Notes: generated from the letters alone by a model not told the origin. 64,000 nt of DNA from Bin55 sp009840545 (GCA_965208815.1 OZ242357.1:2914001-2978000), one strand, 5' to 3'; positions 8,661-17,840 are shown, counted from the stretch's first letter. Numbers and translations: made by a program.

Positions 8661-9707
8661 ATGAAGATTCACTTGTTGATGGGTGCAGTGATGTTCTGCA
8701 TCGCGAACGCGTCGCAGAGTGTCGCCGAAGTCCTCGACGGACCAAACGGACCGGTCGAGTTCATAGGGTTGGAAGAGTGGACGGCTTCCGAGTTGTTCAA
8801 AGCCATCCAGGAGACGTCGCCGGATACAAAATTCCATGCGTGTGCAGCTGTCATGAAAAGCGAGTTGGACTTCGCCGATGCAGCAGCTATGGGATTCATC
8901 GATAGCTTTGGAGATGGGTCTTGGCAGGGTTATACGGTAGTAGTCGGCGTTGAAGATAGCTCCGGTGTTCGCTATCGCACGGCAGGTAGTGAGACTCTAA
9001 ATTTGCCGGATGCTTGGCAGGAAATGCAGGCCATCGCTGAGGAGGACTTCAGTACGTTAGCAACGGTCGCTTGGTTACATCTCTTAGCCCCTAACGACGA
9101 AGAATCTGCACGCTCTGTCGCCGAACAGCTCGGTGCAAGCGCGGAGAAGTTTGACGAAATGTGGACTCCAGTCAAGACACTTGTCGAGAATGCGGACGAA
9201 ACTACGGATCATCAACTAGCTCTCGAAGTGTTGGAAACCGATGCATCGTGGTCTGCACGGGTGGTTGCGACGATTGTTCTAGGACACAATCCCGATGACG
9301 ATTCGTCCTGGCATGGTCTGACCAATTCTCTGATAGACACTGCCACGCAGGTCAGAGATACAGCGCGGAAGCTGATCGACGGGTTGATGCAATTCGAACA
9401 ATCGAAACCTGTCCAATGGTCGGAGGTCCGCGAGACGCTCTTGGCCCTATTCTCGGGCACCTATCCATTCGCATTAAACGATATCTTGGAAACGTTAGTT
9501 TCCACAGGAATCGATCCCGAATTCGGTCGGGAATTGGCGCGTGAAGCTCCGGACTTACTACTTGCGTATGCAGGGGCGGAACATGAAAAGTTTGGGAAAC
9601 CGGCCCAAGACTTTCTTGTCGCCGTCAGCGGCGAAGATTTTGGAAGGGATGTCGAAGCTTGCGCTGAATGGCTCAAAGAGCCGAAATCCAATCAAGTAAG
9701 TCCCTAA
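8661..9707 (+). CDS. Exported alpha-helical repeat (HEAT-like) protein
   Basis: About 348 residues, function unknown. The ATG at 8661 gives a clean signal peptide (MKIHLLMGAVMFCIANASQSVA) with GAGG about 12 bases upstream; the ATG at 8643 is the alternative. The mature part is acidic and almost wholly helical. A segment near residues 185-240 (SWSARVVATIVLGHNPDDD and the following TQVRDTARKLIDG helix) has the D/R-x-x-A-x-x-LG spacing of HEAT/Armadillo repeats. No catalytic motif was found. It stands alone between divergent and same-strand neighbours and ends just before a hairpin that could terminate its transcript. Confidence 0.75.
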   Translation: MKIHLLMGAVMFCIANASQSVAEVLDGPNGPVEFIGLEEWTASELFKAIQETSPDTKFHACAAVMKSELDFADAAAMGFIDSFGDGSWQGYTVVVGVEDSSGVRYRTAGSETLNLPDAWQEMQAIAEEDFSTLATVAWLHLLAPNDEESARSVAEQLGASAEKFDEMWTPVKTLVENADETTDHQLALEVLETDASWSARVVATIVLGHNPDDDSSWHGLTNSLIDTATQVRDTARKLIDGLMQFEQSKPVQWSEVRETLLALFSGTYPFALNDILETLVSTGIDPEFGRELAREAPDLLLAYAGAEHEKFGKPAQDFLVAVSGEDFGRDVEACAEWLKEPKSNQVSP

Positions 9708-9720
9708 GTACAAAGATTGT

Positions 9721-9746
9721 GATTGAACAGGGCTAAGGCCCCAATC
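9721..9746 (+). terminator. Possible transcription terminator hairpin
   Basis: An interrupted inverted repeat immediately after the repeat-protein gene: GATTG pairs with CAATC as the outer stem and GGGC with GCCC as the inner stem around a TAAG loop. No uninterrupted T-run follows directly, although a TTTTT stretch lies about 15 bases downstream, so its strength as an intrinsic terminator is uncertain. Confidence 0.4.
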
Positions 9747-9897
9747 GTCACATGAGCACTTTTTCGGTGCCGAATCCATATCGAACATGTGGTACGCCGT
9801 AACTCCACAAGACAATAACTTCTCTTGAATATACTGAGTTCATTCGTAGCCGAGCTACAAACTCTTGCATTCACCCACTAGAAACTAGGAGTTATTG

Positions 9898-10968
9898 ATG
9901 CCCACAGTGAGCTCTTCCGATGGTCCCGTTGCTGTTACTGGTGCAGCCGGTTATATTGGTTGCCATACCGTTCGTTCCTTCATGAAGCGTGGTTATACCG
10001 TCCGTGCTTGCGTAAGGGATCCAAATGCACCGGACAAAGTCGACCATCTCTTGGCGATGAACAACGAGAATCATCCAGGAAGTGTCGAAGTCGTGCGTGG
10101 AAATATCATGGAAAACGGTAGCTATGACGAGCCGTTCTCCGATTGCTGTGCGATATTGCACGTTGGAACTCCGATGCTCTACGGTGGGAAGATCACGCCT
10201 CGGGAGTGCTATGACGGGATGGTCGAGGGAATCAAGAATGTGCTTGGGTCCGCAACGAAAGCCGGCACCGTAAAGCGATTTGTCTATACCAGCTCCTTTG
10301 CGGCGATTGGGCACCCAGCGCCGTCCGGGTATGTGTTCACCGAGGCAGATTGGGGAGACGCCCAACGGGATCGCGACCCCTCCTGGAATCCTGACGGAAT
10401 CGACAATAACGGCGGCGTTGCATATGCATGGGCGAAAGTAAACACAGAGCGGTTCATCAATGACTTCACCGCAACCAACTCCGACTACGATGCGGTTTCA
10501 ATCTGCCCTTGCGTTGTTCTCGGTCCTCTAATGAGTACAGCGCATGAGGGCTTGGGTTCTTGGCAGTGGGCACTAGCCCGCATGCTAGAAGGCAAACCAT
10601 GCCCCCGAGGCTGGAACGCTCTTTGGAATATCGTCGATGTTCGAGATGTTGCCGAAGCACATGCGCTCGTCTGCGAAAGCGAAAATGTCGAATCTGGTAG
10701 CCGTTATCAACTGACTGCTACTGACAGATCAGGTGAGCTCAATGTAGATGAACTGCAAGACCACTTGTCGAAGCAATTCCCTGACCTCACTGTTGGCGGA
10801 CGACCTCCAGAAATGGCTGCCTTTCTTGAACGGCGATCAATTCACGATGGGCCAAGAGCTTATTCCACCAAGGCAATCAACGACTTGGGTCTAGAAACCC
10901 AACCGATCGAGGATACGCTTCGTACGACGGGTGAAACGATGTTGGAATTGGGATTGTGCAATCCGTAG
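9898..10968 (+). CDS. NAD(P)-dependent reductase, dihydroflavonol-reductase-like
   Basis: An extended SDR of about 356 residues. Seen: VTGAAGYIGCHTV (nucleotide-binding glycine motif), R in ACVRDPN (NADP-type preference in this subfamily), and the catalytic YAWAK (Y-x3-K). The arrangement, including KRFVYTSSFAA and the ICPCVVLGP block, matches cinnamoyl-CoA / dihydroflavonol 4-reductase-like enzymes, which reduce aldehydes or ketones; the bacterial substrate is not predictable. The ATG at 9898 is preceded by AGGAG at a suitable distance. It converges with the exonuclease III gene. Confidence 0.88.
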   Translation: MPTVSSSDGPVAVTGAAGYIGCHTVRSFMKRGYTVRACVRDPNAPDKVDHLLAMNNENHPGSVEVVRGNIMENGSYDEPFSDCCAILHVGTPMLYGGKITPRECYDGMVEGIKNVLGSATKAGTVKRFVYTSSFAAIGHPAPSGYVFTEADWGDAQRDRDPSWNPDGIDNNGGVAYAWAKVNTERFINDFTATNSDYDAVSICPCVVLGPLMSTAHEGLGSWQWALARMLEGKPCPRGWNALWNIVDVRDVAEAHALVCESENVESGSRYQLTATDRSGELNVDELQDHLSKQFPDLTVGGRPPEMAAFLERRSIHDGPRAYSTKAINDLGLETQPIEDTLRTTGETMLELGLCNP

Positions 10969-10988
10969 TCAGTCCGATTCACGAATCG
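10951..10988. other. Two short inverted repeats between convergent genes
   Basis: GGATTG-TG-CAATCC spans the 3' end of the reductase gene, and CGATTC-AC-GAATCG lies just after its stop codon. Both are short, near-perfect palindromes and sit between convergent transcription units, so they may mark transcript ends for one or both strands. Neither has an adjacent T-run. Confidence 0.3.
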
Positions 10989-10999
10989 CCGGGCACTCT

Positions 11000-11782
11000 C
11001 TAGTCAGCGAGGTCCGCAAACACAGGAACGTGGTCGGAGGGGGTCATTTCTTCCTTTCTCTCTCTATATTGACGATCAATCTGTACTGACTCTGTCCGCG
11101 CACGAATCTCCGGAGTTCCGTAGATCATGTCGATCCTGAGTCCCTGACTACGTTCAAACGCTCCCCCTCGATAGTCCCACCAGCTGTGTTGAACCGAACC
11201 GGGATTTAACTCCCTGTAGAGATCATGTAGATTCGCGTCCACAAAGCTTCGCAACCGATCTCGCTCTCTGGTAGTGTGGAACATCTCTCCATCGCCTTCC
11301 TTTCCTCGCCAGGTGTCTCGGCTTGTGGGCACTATGTTGAAGTCTCCTCCAATTGCGGAAGCAGGATGTTCCTGAATTAAGTCGGACCAGTACTCGGTTA
11401 ACGCGTCGAACCACTCTAGCTTCATTTGAAAGTCCGCATGATCCGGATTCTTCCCATTCGGACAATAGACAGAGGTATAAGTAATGCTGTCAAATTTTGC
11501 CGTAATGAGCCGAGAGCCGTTATCCTCTTTTCCCGGAAGACCTCTCTGAATCACTTCGATATCTCGGCCCTGAGGTACTACCAGTCCGACTCCGTTCCAA
11601 CTCTTCTGACCGTGAGTGTGAACTTCGTAACCGAGATCCGCGAAAAAACCATGGGGGAAGCTCTCGTCTTCCGACTTTAGCTCCTGAAGCGCCAACACAT
11701 CAGGTTTGCGTTCCGCAAGCCAGAGTGCAACAAAGTTCAATCTAGCTCGAACACCGTTGATATTCCAAGTCGCTATTCGCAT
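11000..11782 (-). CDS. xthA: Exodeoxyribonuclease III (AP endonuclease)
   Basis: A 260-residue exonuclease III / ExoA-type enzyme of the EEP fold, which incises abasic sites and trims 3' blocked ends in base-excision repair. Motifs in order: ATWNINGVRAR at the N-terminus, LQELKSEDE (metal-binding Glu), GGDFNIVPTSRD (catalytic Asp and Asn), and the C-terminal SDHVPVFADL with the catalytic Asp-His pair. Length is normal for the family. An AGG upstream of the ATG could serve as a weak ribosome-binding site. It stands alone, converging with the reductase gene. Confidence 0.95.
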   Translation of the reverse strand: MRIATWNINGVRARLNFVALWLAERKPDVLALQELKSEDESFPHGFFADLGYEVHTHGQKSWNGVGLVVPQGRDIEVIQRGLPGKEDNGSRLITAKFDSITYTSVYCPNGKNPDHADFQMKLEWFDALTEYWSDLIQEHPASAIGGDFNIVPTSRDTWRGKEGDGEMFHTTRERDRLRSFVDANLHDLYRELNPGSVQHSWWDYRGGAFERSQGLRIDMIYGTPEIRARTESVQIDRQYRERKEEMTPSDHVPVFADLAD

Positions 11783-11867
11783 GCGACGATACCTAGCCTA
11801 GTCACTACTCCTGAGGTGAGGCGAATTGTAACCAGCGTTGAGTTTGAGGAAGCTCGAGTTTCTTGAA

Positions 11868-12842
11868 CTACTCGACCGACTCGACACGAAAACCTGCATC
11901 TTCTACTTGGACCTCAATTTCCTTCAAACCCATCTTCTCTGCGCTCTCCACAAGCCGGTCAAGAGCTTCCGGATCGGTGGACATCGCCAATCCGATATCT
12001 CCTCCTCCGGCTCCAGAAGGTTTGTATAACACCCCTTCCTGGTTAGCCAGAGACTTCATCGCTCGATGTTGTGGACCCCAGATCCCGATTCGCGACCCGC
12101 TGTCGATAAATTCTTGAATTTCAACGAAATAGCGAAGAGCATCTAGAAAGTCTGCTGCTTGCCCTACTGAACTTGCGACAGTCTCAGACGCATTCTTGAT
12201 TCTTTCGGCAGTGCTTTTTGGTTGCCCCGACAACCAGTCTTTGAACAAAAGCACTTTATCGCTGGTTGTGGTGCTTGTTCCCACGTAAAGCACACGTGTC
12301 TTGACTCCTGAAGGCAAACTTATGGATTGGACTTCGCGATCTTGAAATCGGACTACTCCCCCTTTGTAGGAAGTAGCAATGTCAATGCCACTTCCAGACT
12401 CATAAACCTCGTCGTGTAGGCGAAGAGCGCCTTCCAATGAATGCTCCACCCCGCGGAGTGTGCAAACCGCAACATAGAGAGAGACCAGAGATGCCGCACT
12501 AGACCCCAAGCCCATTTTCTTACCGAAATGGAAAAGAGTTCGTGTATCTATGCTTAGCTCCGCGTGTGAGGGCAGGTTTACGACGGACGTTTCAATTCGT
12601 TGCAGTGCTGAAGCAATCAAGTCGTTCGGCTGCGAACGAGCAATTTCGGTAAGCGAGAACTCGCCATTCCAAAAACTCGGTTGTGAACGAATCGACCACC
12701 CTCCTTCGTCCGCAATTTGCACAGAGCAGATTGCACGACGACTGATCGCCATCGCTATTGCAGGTGCGCCGATCAGAACCGCATATTCGCCCGCAATAAC
12801 GACCTTCCCTGGTGCCGATATATCAACAGAACTAATGGACAA
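11868..12842 (-). CDS. mvaK2: Phosphomevalonate kinase-like GHMP kinase
   Basis: A 324-residue GHMP-family kinase. Seen: SAPGKVVIAGEYAVL at the N-terminus, the phosphate-binding GLGSSAA loop near residue 120, SGSGIDIATS, and the C-terminal SGAGGGDIG motif. The GEYAVL plus SGAGGGD combination points to phosphomevalonate kinase (ATP-dependent phosphorylation of mevalonate 5-phosphate) rather than mevalonate kinase. It uses a TTG start lying inside the end of the decarboxylase gene (11-base overlap) with GGGAG 9 bases upstream. The adjacent decarboxylase takes its product, so together they lead to isopentenyl diphosphate. Mevalonate kinase and the HMG-CoA enzymes are not in the window. Confidence 0.82.
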   Translation of the reverse strand: MSISSVDISAPGKVVIAGEYAVLIGAPAIAMAISRRAICSVQIADEGGWSIRSQPSFWNGEFSLTEIARSQPNDLIASALQRIETSVVNLPSHAELSIDTRTLFHFGKKMGLGSSAASLVSLYVAVCTLRGVEHSLEGALRLHDEVYESGSGIDIATSYKGGVVRFQDREVQSISLPSGVKTRVLYVGTSTTTSDKVLLFKDWLSGQPKSTAERIKNASETVASSVGQAADFLDALRYFVEIQEFIDSGSRIGIWGPQHRAMKSLANQEGVLYKPSGAGGGDIGLAMSTDPEALDRLVESAEKMGLKEIEVQVEDAGFRVESVE

Positions 12843-13776
12843 CTGGTCCGTCTCCCACCCCGCACCTAATCGTTTGTGTGACTCCGGGAGTATTTCGAAG
12901 ATGCTCCTCTACAGTATCCGCAGCCTCTGGCAAACAGAATGCCTTGACTTGAGGTCCAGCATCGATTGTGAAAAACGTCGGTACTGCGGCTTCCTGCAAT
13001 ATACGTAGAGAGTCCAACGCAGCAAGAGTTCCAGGCTTCCAATAAATCAATGGCGGATCGCTCGTTAACATCAATCCGTGCATCTTGCAGCAATTTCTCT
13101 CGGCCACTTTCGACAGTCGCGAAAAGTCACGATCCTCAAGGGCTTTGAGGCATTCTTGATAGTCACCCTCCGTGGTCTGACGCCACGCTTCATGGAAGGA
13201 AGAGGTGGCTACGCTCCTCTCCATCCCCTCAGTAGAAGACACCCCCTTTTGACGCGGGTCCGTTATAGCTACAACTACTCTTAGGTCCCAGTGTTCCTTG
13301 GGATACACTTGCTCCACCGTACATGACTCACCGGCTGGATTCAAACTAACAAATCCACTCCACATCGATCGCGCTGCCGAAGCGGAACCTATCCGTGCAA
13401 GTTCTGCCACTTCTTGATCTTCTAGTCCAAGTCCACAAGCTTGATTCACAGAGACGGCGAGTGCGGAAAATCCCGATGCGGAGGAAGCGAGTCCGCTGCT
13501 TGCTGGGAAATTGCTCTCGGATCGAATGCAAATCGGTGGAATTTCATACTTTTTCCGTGCGAATTCCAACCATGACGAGATTTTCTCGTTCTTCACATCC
13601 AGACCATCAATTACAACGAGGTCATTGAATGACTGTTCAACTGTTGTTGTTGTAGTCAGCGTGTCCAGCGTCACCGATACAGACGGCGAAACGGGAATGT
13701 TTCTCCCGCGCGACTGCTTTCCCCAATACTTGACTAGTGCAATATTGGGATGCGCACTTACTGTAGCTTGATTCAC
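12832..13776 (-). CDS. mvaD: Diphosphomevalonate decarboxylase
   Basis: A 314-residue GHMP-family protein that matches mevalonate diphosphate decarboxylase: HPNIALVKYWGK near residue 9, SGLASSASGFSALAV (phosphate loop), GSASAARSMWSGFV, KGVSSTEGM, and FTIDAGPQVK with the catalytic aspartate. The reaction is ATP-dependent decarboxylation of mevalonate diphosphate to isopentenyl diphosphate, the last committed step of the mevalonate route. The GTG start overlaps the TGA of the upstream amidase gene (GTGA), and its 3' end overlaps the kinase, so all three are likely one translationally coupled transcript. Confidence 0.93.
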   Translation of the reverse strand: MNQATVSAHPNIALVKYWGKQSRGRNIPVSPSVSVTLDTLTTTTTVEQSFNDLVVIDGLDVKNEKISSWLEFARKKYEIPPICIRSESNFPASSGLASSASGFSALAVSVNQACGLGLEDQEVAELARIGSASAARSMWSGFVSLNPAGESCTVEQVYPKEHWDLRVVVAITDPRQKGVSSTEGMERSVATSSFHEAWRQTTEGDYQECLKALEDRDFSRLSKVAERNCCKMHGLMLTSDPPLIYWKPGTLAALDSLRILQEAAVPTFFTIDAGPQVKAFCLPEAADTVEEHLRNTPGVTQTIRCGVGDGPVVH

Positions 13777-15236
13777 CGATAGTCGGGAGGAGCGATGAAG
13801 GAGTAACCTTCACGTTCTAAGACTTTGGCCATGTCGATGGTCATTAGGTCACCATATTCCGGACCAATGATTTGTACTCCCGCCGGCAATCCGTCCCCAC
13901 TGAGCCCAGTGGGAATTACGGTTGAAGGTAAGTAGACGTTTACCGCGAGACCCGCCCAAAACAATTGGGTGAAATAGCTTTGTTCTTCACCATTGACAAT
14001 GATGGATCGCTCCCACATTGGGCGATGGTCGTGCGGAAACGCGGCAGATGCCATGATTGGGGCTATTACTACGTCATACTTCTTGAAGAACTCATGCCAA
14101 TCCCAACGTAGATGTGTTCGTTCCTCATTGAACTGTATCCAATCCCTGAAACGCGCAACCTGTGAGATCCGAAGCTGATTCGCGCGCACATCTCCATTGT
14201 TCGAAGCTGATTCACTTGCTTGATTCTCAACTCTTTCCACTAGTTCCGCATAGTCCGCATCTGGAAGACGACACGACATAGTCGCGTTCAACAAGCATTG
14301 GTAGGTTGTATGGACGTTTCGAGCTGATTCGAATGGACGAGCTTCATAGTCAATTGATGCACCCAATTTGTCTAGGGTGTCGGCAACTGCAAGTACTCTC
14401 TCTTCAATGAGTTTGTCAACTGGAGCAATCGGGTCGTTTTGCCAAACCGCGACTTGCCACTCTGACGGAGGTTTGGAAAGGGACGGCAAGTCTAAGCTCA
14501 GTCCTCTCGATTGAATTTCGTCGGGACCCGCCATAACCTTTACTGCGAGCTCGAGATCTTCTGCGGATCGGGCCATTGGTCCTATGACCGACAGATCCGA
14601 TGGCGAAAGAATTCCGGGTGTTGCATGTCCACGTGGAGGCAGCAAGTTCCACGTAGGCTTGTGTCCAAAAATGCCGCAAAAATGCGCCGGATTTCGAATC
14701 GATCCACCTATGTCTGAACCTGAATCTATTCCCGACAAACCGGCTGCCAATGTAGCAGCTGAACCTCCTGACGAGCCTCCTGGTATACGTTCGCGATCCC
14801 AGGGATTATTGGTAGTCCCGTATATATCGTTGTAGCTTTGAAAATCGGACAGTCGAAGCGGTACATTTGTCTTGCCCATGATCACAGCACCTGCATTCTT
14901 GAGCCGTTGTACGGACAGGGCGTCCCTCTTTGGAAAGTTGTCCTTTAAGTCGGGGATACCCCAGGTACTGGGCGTACCAACCACATCGTACGACTCCTTG
15001 ATGGTCATGGGCACCCCGTGTAGTGGACCAACCTCCGCTTTTGATGCCAAACGATTGTCAGCTCTTTGAGCGGCATCCATCGCCTCATCGCGCATTTGCC
15101 AAATAATCGCATTTAAGCCCGGGTTGTACTCGTCAATTCGGTGGAAGTAGAACTCGAGCAGCTCTACGCTGGAGATTTGCTTTTCTCGAATCATCCGCGC
15201 TAAATTTGTTGCGGACTGAAAGGCTAGTTCACTCAT
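13773..15236 (-). CDS. Amidase (amidase-signature family)
   Basis: About 487 residues, normal for amidase-signature hydrolases. The Ser-cisSer-Lys triad is visible: lysine in MTIKESYDV, and the serines in PGGSSGGSAATLAAG and SGSDIGGSIRNP. These enzymes hydrolyse amides, sometimes with glutamine (as in GatA), but there is no gatB/gatC next to it, so a free-standing amidase such as a fatty-acid amide or xenobiotic amidase is more likely. The ATG at 15236 (MSELAFQSATNLARMI) is the family N-terminus; the frame continues upstream without homology. The stop codon overlaps the start of the decarboxylase gene. Confidence 0.92.
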   Translation of the reverse strand: MSELAFQSATNLARMIREKQISSVELLEFYFHRIDEYNPGLNAIIWQMRDEAMDAAQRADNRLASKAEVGPLHGVPMTIKESYDVVGTPSTWGIPDLKDNFPKRDALSVQRLKNAGAVIMGKTNVPLRLSDFQSYNDIYGTTNNPWDRERIPGGSSGGSAATLAAGLSGIDSGSDIGGSIRNPAHFCGIFGHKPTWNLLPPRGHATPGILSPSDLSVIGPMARSAEDLELAVKVMAGPDEIQSRGLSLDLPSLSKPPSEWQVAVWQNDPIAPVDKLIEERVLAVADTLDKLGASIDYEARPFESARNVHTTYQCLLNATMSCRLPDADYAELVERVENQASESASNNGDVRANQLRISQVARFRDWIQFNEERTHLRWDWHEFFKKYDVVIAPIMASAAFPHDHRPMWERSIIVNGEEQSYFTQLFWAGLAVNVYLPSTVIPTGLSGDGLPAGVQIIGPEYGDLMTIDMAKVLEREGYSFIAPPDYR

Positions 15237-15531
15237 TTTCTTAGTTGTCTCAAAAGGGCACGCACTATGATAGAGACACATGTGGACGACTATCTGTCGA
15301 TCAAGCAACACTCGCGAACAGAGCCGTCCATGTAGATGTGAGTCCCTCGGCCTACTGCGTGATCGAACACACACCGACATGCGGCAACAGCCGAATGAAA
15401 GAGAAGACGAGATTCGTCAAACAACGGGCTAACTCTCTAGAGTGGTTCTTAAAAGAAATATACTCGAATGCAGACGGTGAAACTGATTCAAGACAGGGCA
15501 ACGGACATGACCCACGTAGGCTGACACACAA

Positions 15532-15942
15532 ATGAAGCGGTTTGCTTCCGCAACCATTGTCATCGGTCTAGGGATTGTGGTCTTTCCCCATCTCTGTGTA
15601 AGTTACAACGGACCGATGGACGCAACTGTGAGTCGGCAAGAGAGCACTTTCGCAACCCCTCACACTTCACGTTCCAATGCGGTGCCCACAAGAGAGCTGG
15701 AAGCAGCCAGCAACACTCACAATTCTCTCATTCTGGGAGAAGAATGTCCCGAATGGTTGGACGACTCGATAAGATTCGACGCGAAGTGCATGGGTGCAGT
15801 CGAGCGTTACTTCTTGGACCAAGCCGTCTACGTTCTTACGTGGCCAGGCATGGTCCCAAGGAAGGCTTCCTTCACTTTCCGGACAATGTTCGATTTCTGC
15901 CCTGTTCATCATCGAAATGAGTTCACTTTTGCCACTTGCTAA
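15532..15942 (+). CDS. Small exported hypothetical protein
   Basis: A 136-residue frame that I do not recognise. It begins with a plausible signal peptide or anchor (MKRFASATIVIGLGIVVFP) followed by a polar, Ser/Thr-rich linker and a C-terminal half with several cysteines (EECPEW, AKCMGA, DFCPVH and a terminal Cys). The cysteines and signal sequence suggest a disulphide-bonded periplasmic protein. No clear ribosome-binding site; it could also be a degraded gene. It lies divergent from the amidase with about 300 bases between. Confidence 0.5.
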   Translation: MKRFASATIVIGLGIVVFPHLCVSYNGPMDATVSRQESTFATPHTSRSNAVPTRELEAASNTHNSLILGEECPEWLDDSIRFDAKCMGAVERYFLDQAVYVLTWPGMVPRKASFTFRTMFDFCPVHHRNEFTFATC

Positions 15943-16092
15943 TGTCGGACCGTAACCGCTCTCAATTTGGTTCCAACCTCAAGAATTAGAAACACGAAGG
16001 ACTTTCGACCAAGCAAGGACACGTGATTCAAGCTCCTAAGCACGGTTTACAATCCGTGCCAATACGGTCAAGGATCAGGGTTGAGTTTAACT

Positions 16093-17799
16093 ATGAGAAA
16101 TTCCATCAATGTCACCCGAGCCTTCTCACTTTTTTTGGGGCTCACGGTGGCATCGAGCGCGATTGGCGCAGAATTATCGGGCAATGTTTCTTCAGTTTCT
16201 GGAGAAGAGTTGGCGGGAGTTATGGTTCGATTCACAGATCCAGTTTCAGGTGTTTCCGAGTCGGTCTTCACTCAGCCAGATGGAAGTTTCTCTATTTCGA
16301 CACGACTATCGGGACTGCTGCAAGTTCGTCTGCGCCTTCCCTACTACCGAGACCGAACAACCACATTGCCTGAAGTCGAAGCGGATTCCCGACACGAACT
16401 CTCGTTCAAGATGGAAGCCATGGCCGGTGAGCAAGAAATCTCCGACAGCCTACCAGCAGCCTATCACTTTGGAAACCTTCCCTATGAAGAAGGCGACGAT
16501 GCGTTGTTCAATCGCTATCAATTTCAACGCGATTGCTTGACTTGCCACCAAATGGGTAACCCTTTGACACGGGTTGCGCGAACGGCCGACGGTTGGGTCG
16601 ACACGATTGCACGAATGCACGCTTACCTCGGGAACTTCGACGCCGAACTCAGAGACCGCAGGTCCGTGATCCTAGCGAAGGGATTTGATGGAAAGCCCCT
16701 GAAAGTCCGCCCTGAGTTCCCGGTGGATTCATCGTTGTTCACCACCAAGATTACGGAATTTCGTATGGAACGCGGCATCGTTCCGCATGATGCAATTGTG
16801 CACCCAACTACAGGCTTGATCTTTACCATTGATCAGGGGGCTGACCACATGGCGGTCACTGATCCTGAGACAGGAACAACAAAATACATCTCTCAATCCA
16901 AGGGTGGAACCGAGTACTACGAGTTTGGTTCAGTCGCCGGTGAAATTGCCGTGTTCAATGGCCGTAACGGACCACACTCTCTTGCGTTGCATCAAAACGG
17001 CAAGTACTACGTAACGAATACCAGCACCAATAGCATCGGAGTTTTCAACCCAAAGACCATGGAGTGGGAACCGTTGCATTTCATCGGCCATGGCGCTGTT
17101 TACCCACACACTATCCGTGTGGACTCACAAGGGATTGTCTGGTTCACGCTTGCCGGTTCGGAGCAAGTTGGCAAACTCGATCCAACGACGGGCAAGACAC
17201 AGGTTGTAAATCTTCCAAGAGTCAAACCTGGTGGAATTTCGGGAGGCACAACCCCTTACGGAATTGACATAGATCCGATTCATGGAGACGTTTGGTATAC
17301 ACGCTTGTTCGGAGACAGAATCGGTCGCATCGATCCTGAGACCCTTGAAATCACCGAGTACGCATCTCCGGTAAAGGGTCCGCGACGCATGAGATTCGAT
17401 CGAGCTGGTGTGTTGTGGGTAACGGGCTACTCAGAAGGAACGCTGGCGCGTATCGAAACCGACGGATACAAAACCAAGGTCTTCTACATGCCGGAATATG
17501 TTCCTAATCACCGCCCGGCACCTTACGCCTTGGGCGTCCATCCCGACACCCAGGACATTTGGATCAATGAAAATATGACGGACCGAATCTATCGTTTCAT
17601 TCCCGATGAGGAACGATTTGTAGCGTATCCCATCCCATTGTCCGGAACCTACACGAGAGACACTGACTTTATGGCTGACGGGTCGGCATGCATGTCCAAC
17701 AATCCCGTTCCAGCAAGCGCACTAGAGGGAGGGGTACTTCAAATAATCTGCATTGACGTGGACGGAAATAAGAAAACCGATTCCCCATCCGAAACGTGA
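16093..17799 (+). CDS. Exported haem-c / Vgb-like beta-propeller protein
   Basis: About 568 residues with three parts. A signal peptide (FSLFLGLTVASSAIGA) leads into a carboxypeptidase-regulatory-like domain (LSGNVSSVSGEELAGVMVRF, TQPDGSFSI), residues about 25-110. A single haem-c motif CLTCHQ follows near residue 155. From about residue 210 to the end is a beta-propeller with repeated blades of the VWYT/IDPETLEITEY type (DPETGTTKYIS, NPKTMEWEPL, DPTTGKTQVV), as in virginiamycin B lyase / SMP-30-like proteins. No Vgb catalytic residues could be assigned with confidence. A periplasmic redox enzyme or electron carrier is inferred. The ATG at 16093 is chosen; an in-frame TTG at 16081 is possible. 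Confidence 0.82.
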   Translation: MRNSINVTRAFSLFLGLTVASSAIGAELSGNVSSVSGEELAGVMVRFTDPVSGVSESVFTQPDGSFSISTRLSGLLQVRLRLPYYRDRTTTLPEVEADSRHELSFKMEAMAGEQEISDSLPAAYHFGNLPYEEGDDALFNRYQFQRDCLTCHQMGNPLTRVARTADGWVDTIARMHAYLGNFDAELRDRRSVILAKGFDGKPLKVRPEFPVDSSLFTTKITEFRMERGIVPHDAIVHPTTGLIFTIDQGADHMAVTDPETGTTKYISQSKGGTEYYEFGSVAGEIAVFNGRNGPHSLALHQNGKYYVTNTSTNSIGVFNPKTMEWEPLHFIGHGAVYPHTIRVDSQGIVWFTLAGSEQVGKLDPTTGKTQVVNLPRVKPGGISGGTTPYGIDIDPIHGDVWYTRLFGDRIGRIDPETLEITEYASPVKGPRRMRFDRAGVLWVTGYSEGTLARIETDGYKTKVFYMPEYVPNHRPAPYALGVHPDTQDIWINENMTDRIYRFIPDEERFVAYPIPLSGTYTRDTDFMADGSACMSNNPVPASALEGGVLQIICIDVDGNKKTDSPSET

Positions 17800-17801
17800 G
17801 G

Positions 17802-17820
17802 GATAACGAACTTGGTTATC
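17802..17820. terminator. Hairpin between convergent genes
   Basis: GATAAC and GTTATC form a perfect 6-bp stem with a 7-base loop directly after the propeller gene stop codon and before the end of the convergent dsbA-like gene. A short AT-rich stretch follows. It is positioned as a bidirectional terminator but is weak in GC. Confidence 0.35.
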
Positions 17821-17840
17821 TTGAATTGATATTCGGCGAA

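Noticed and set aside
11868..12842. Mevalonate kinase as the identity of this GHMP kinase
   Set aside because: The GEYAVL N-terminus together with SGAGGGD at the C-terminus fits phosphomevalonate kinase better, although a biochemical test would be decisive.
15237..15531. Search for tRNA or small RNA between the amidase and the small exported protein
   Set aside because: No cloverleaf, GTTC-type T-arm or stable hairpin was seen; nothing to report.
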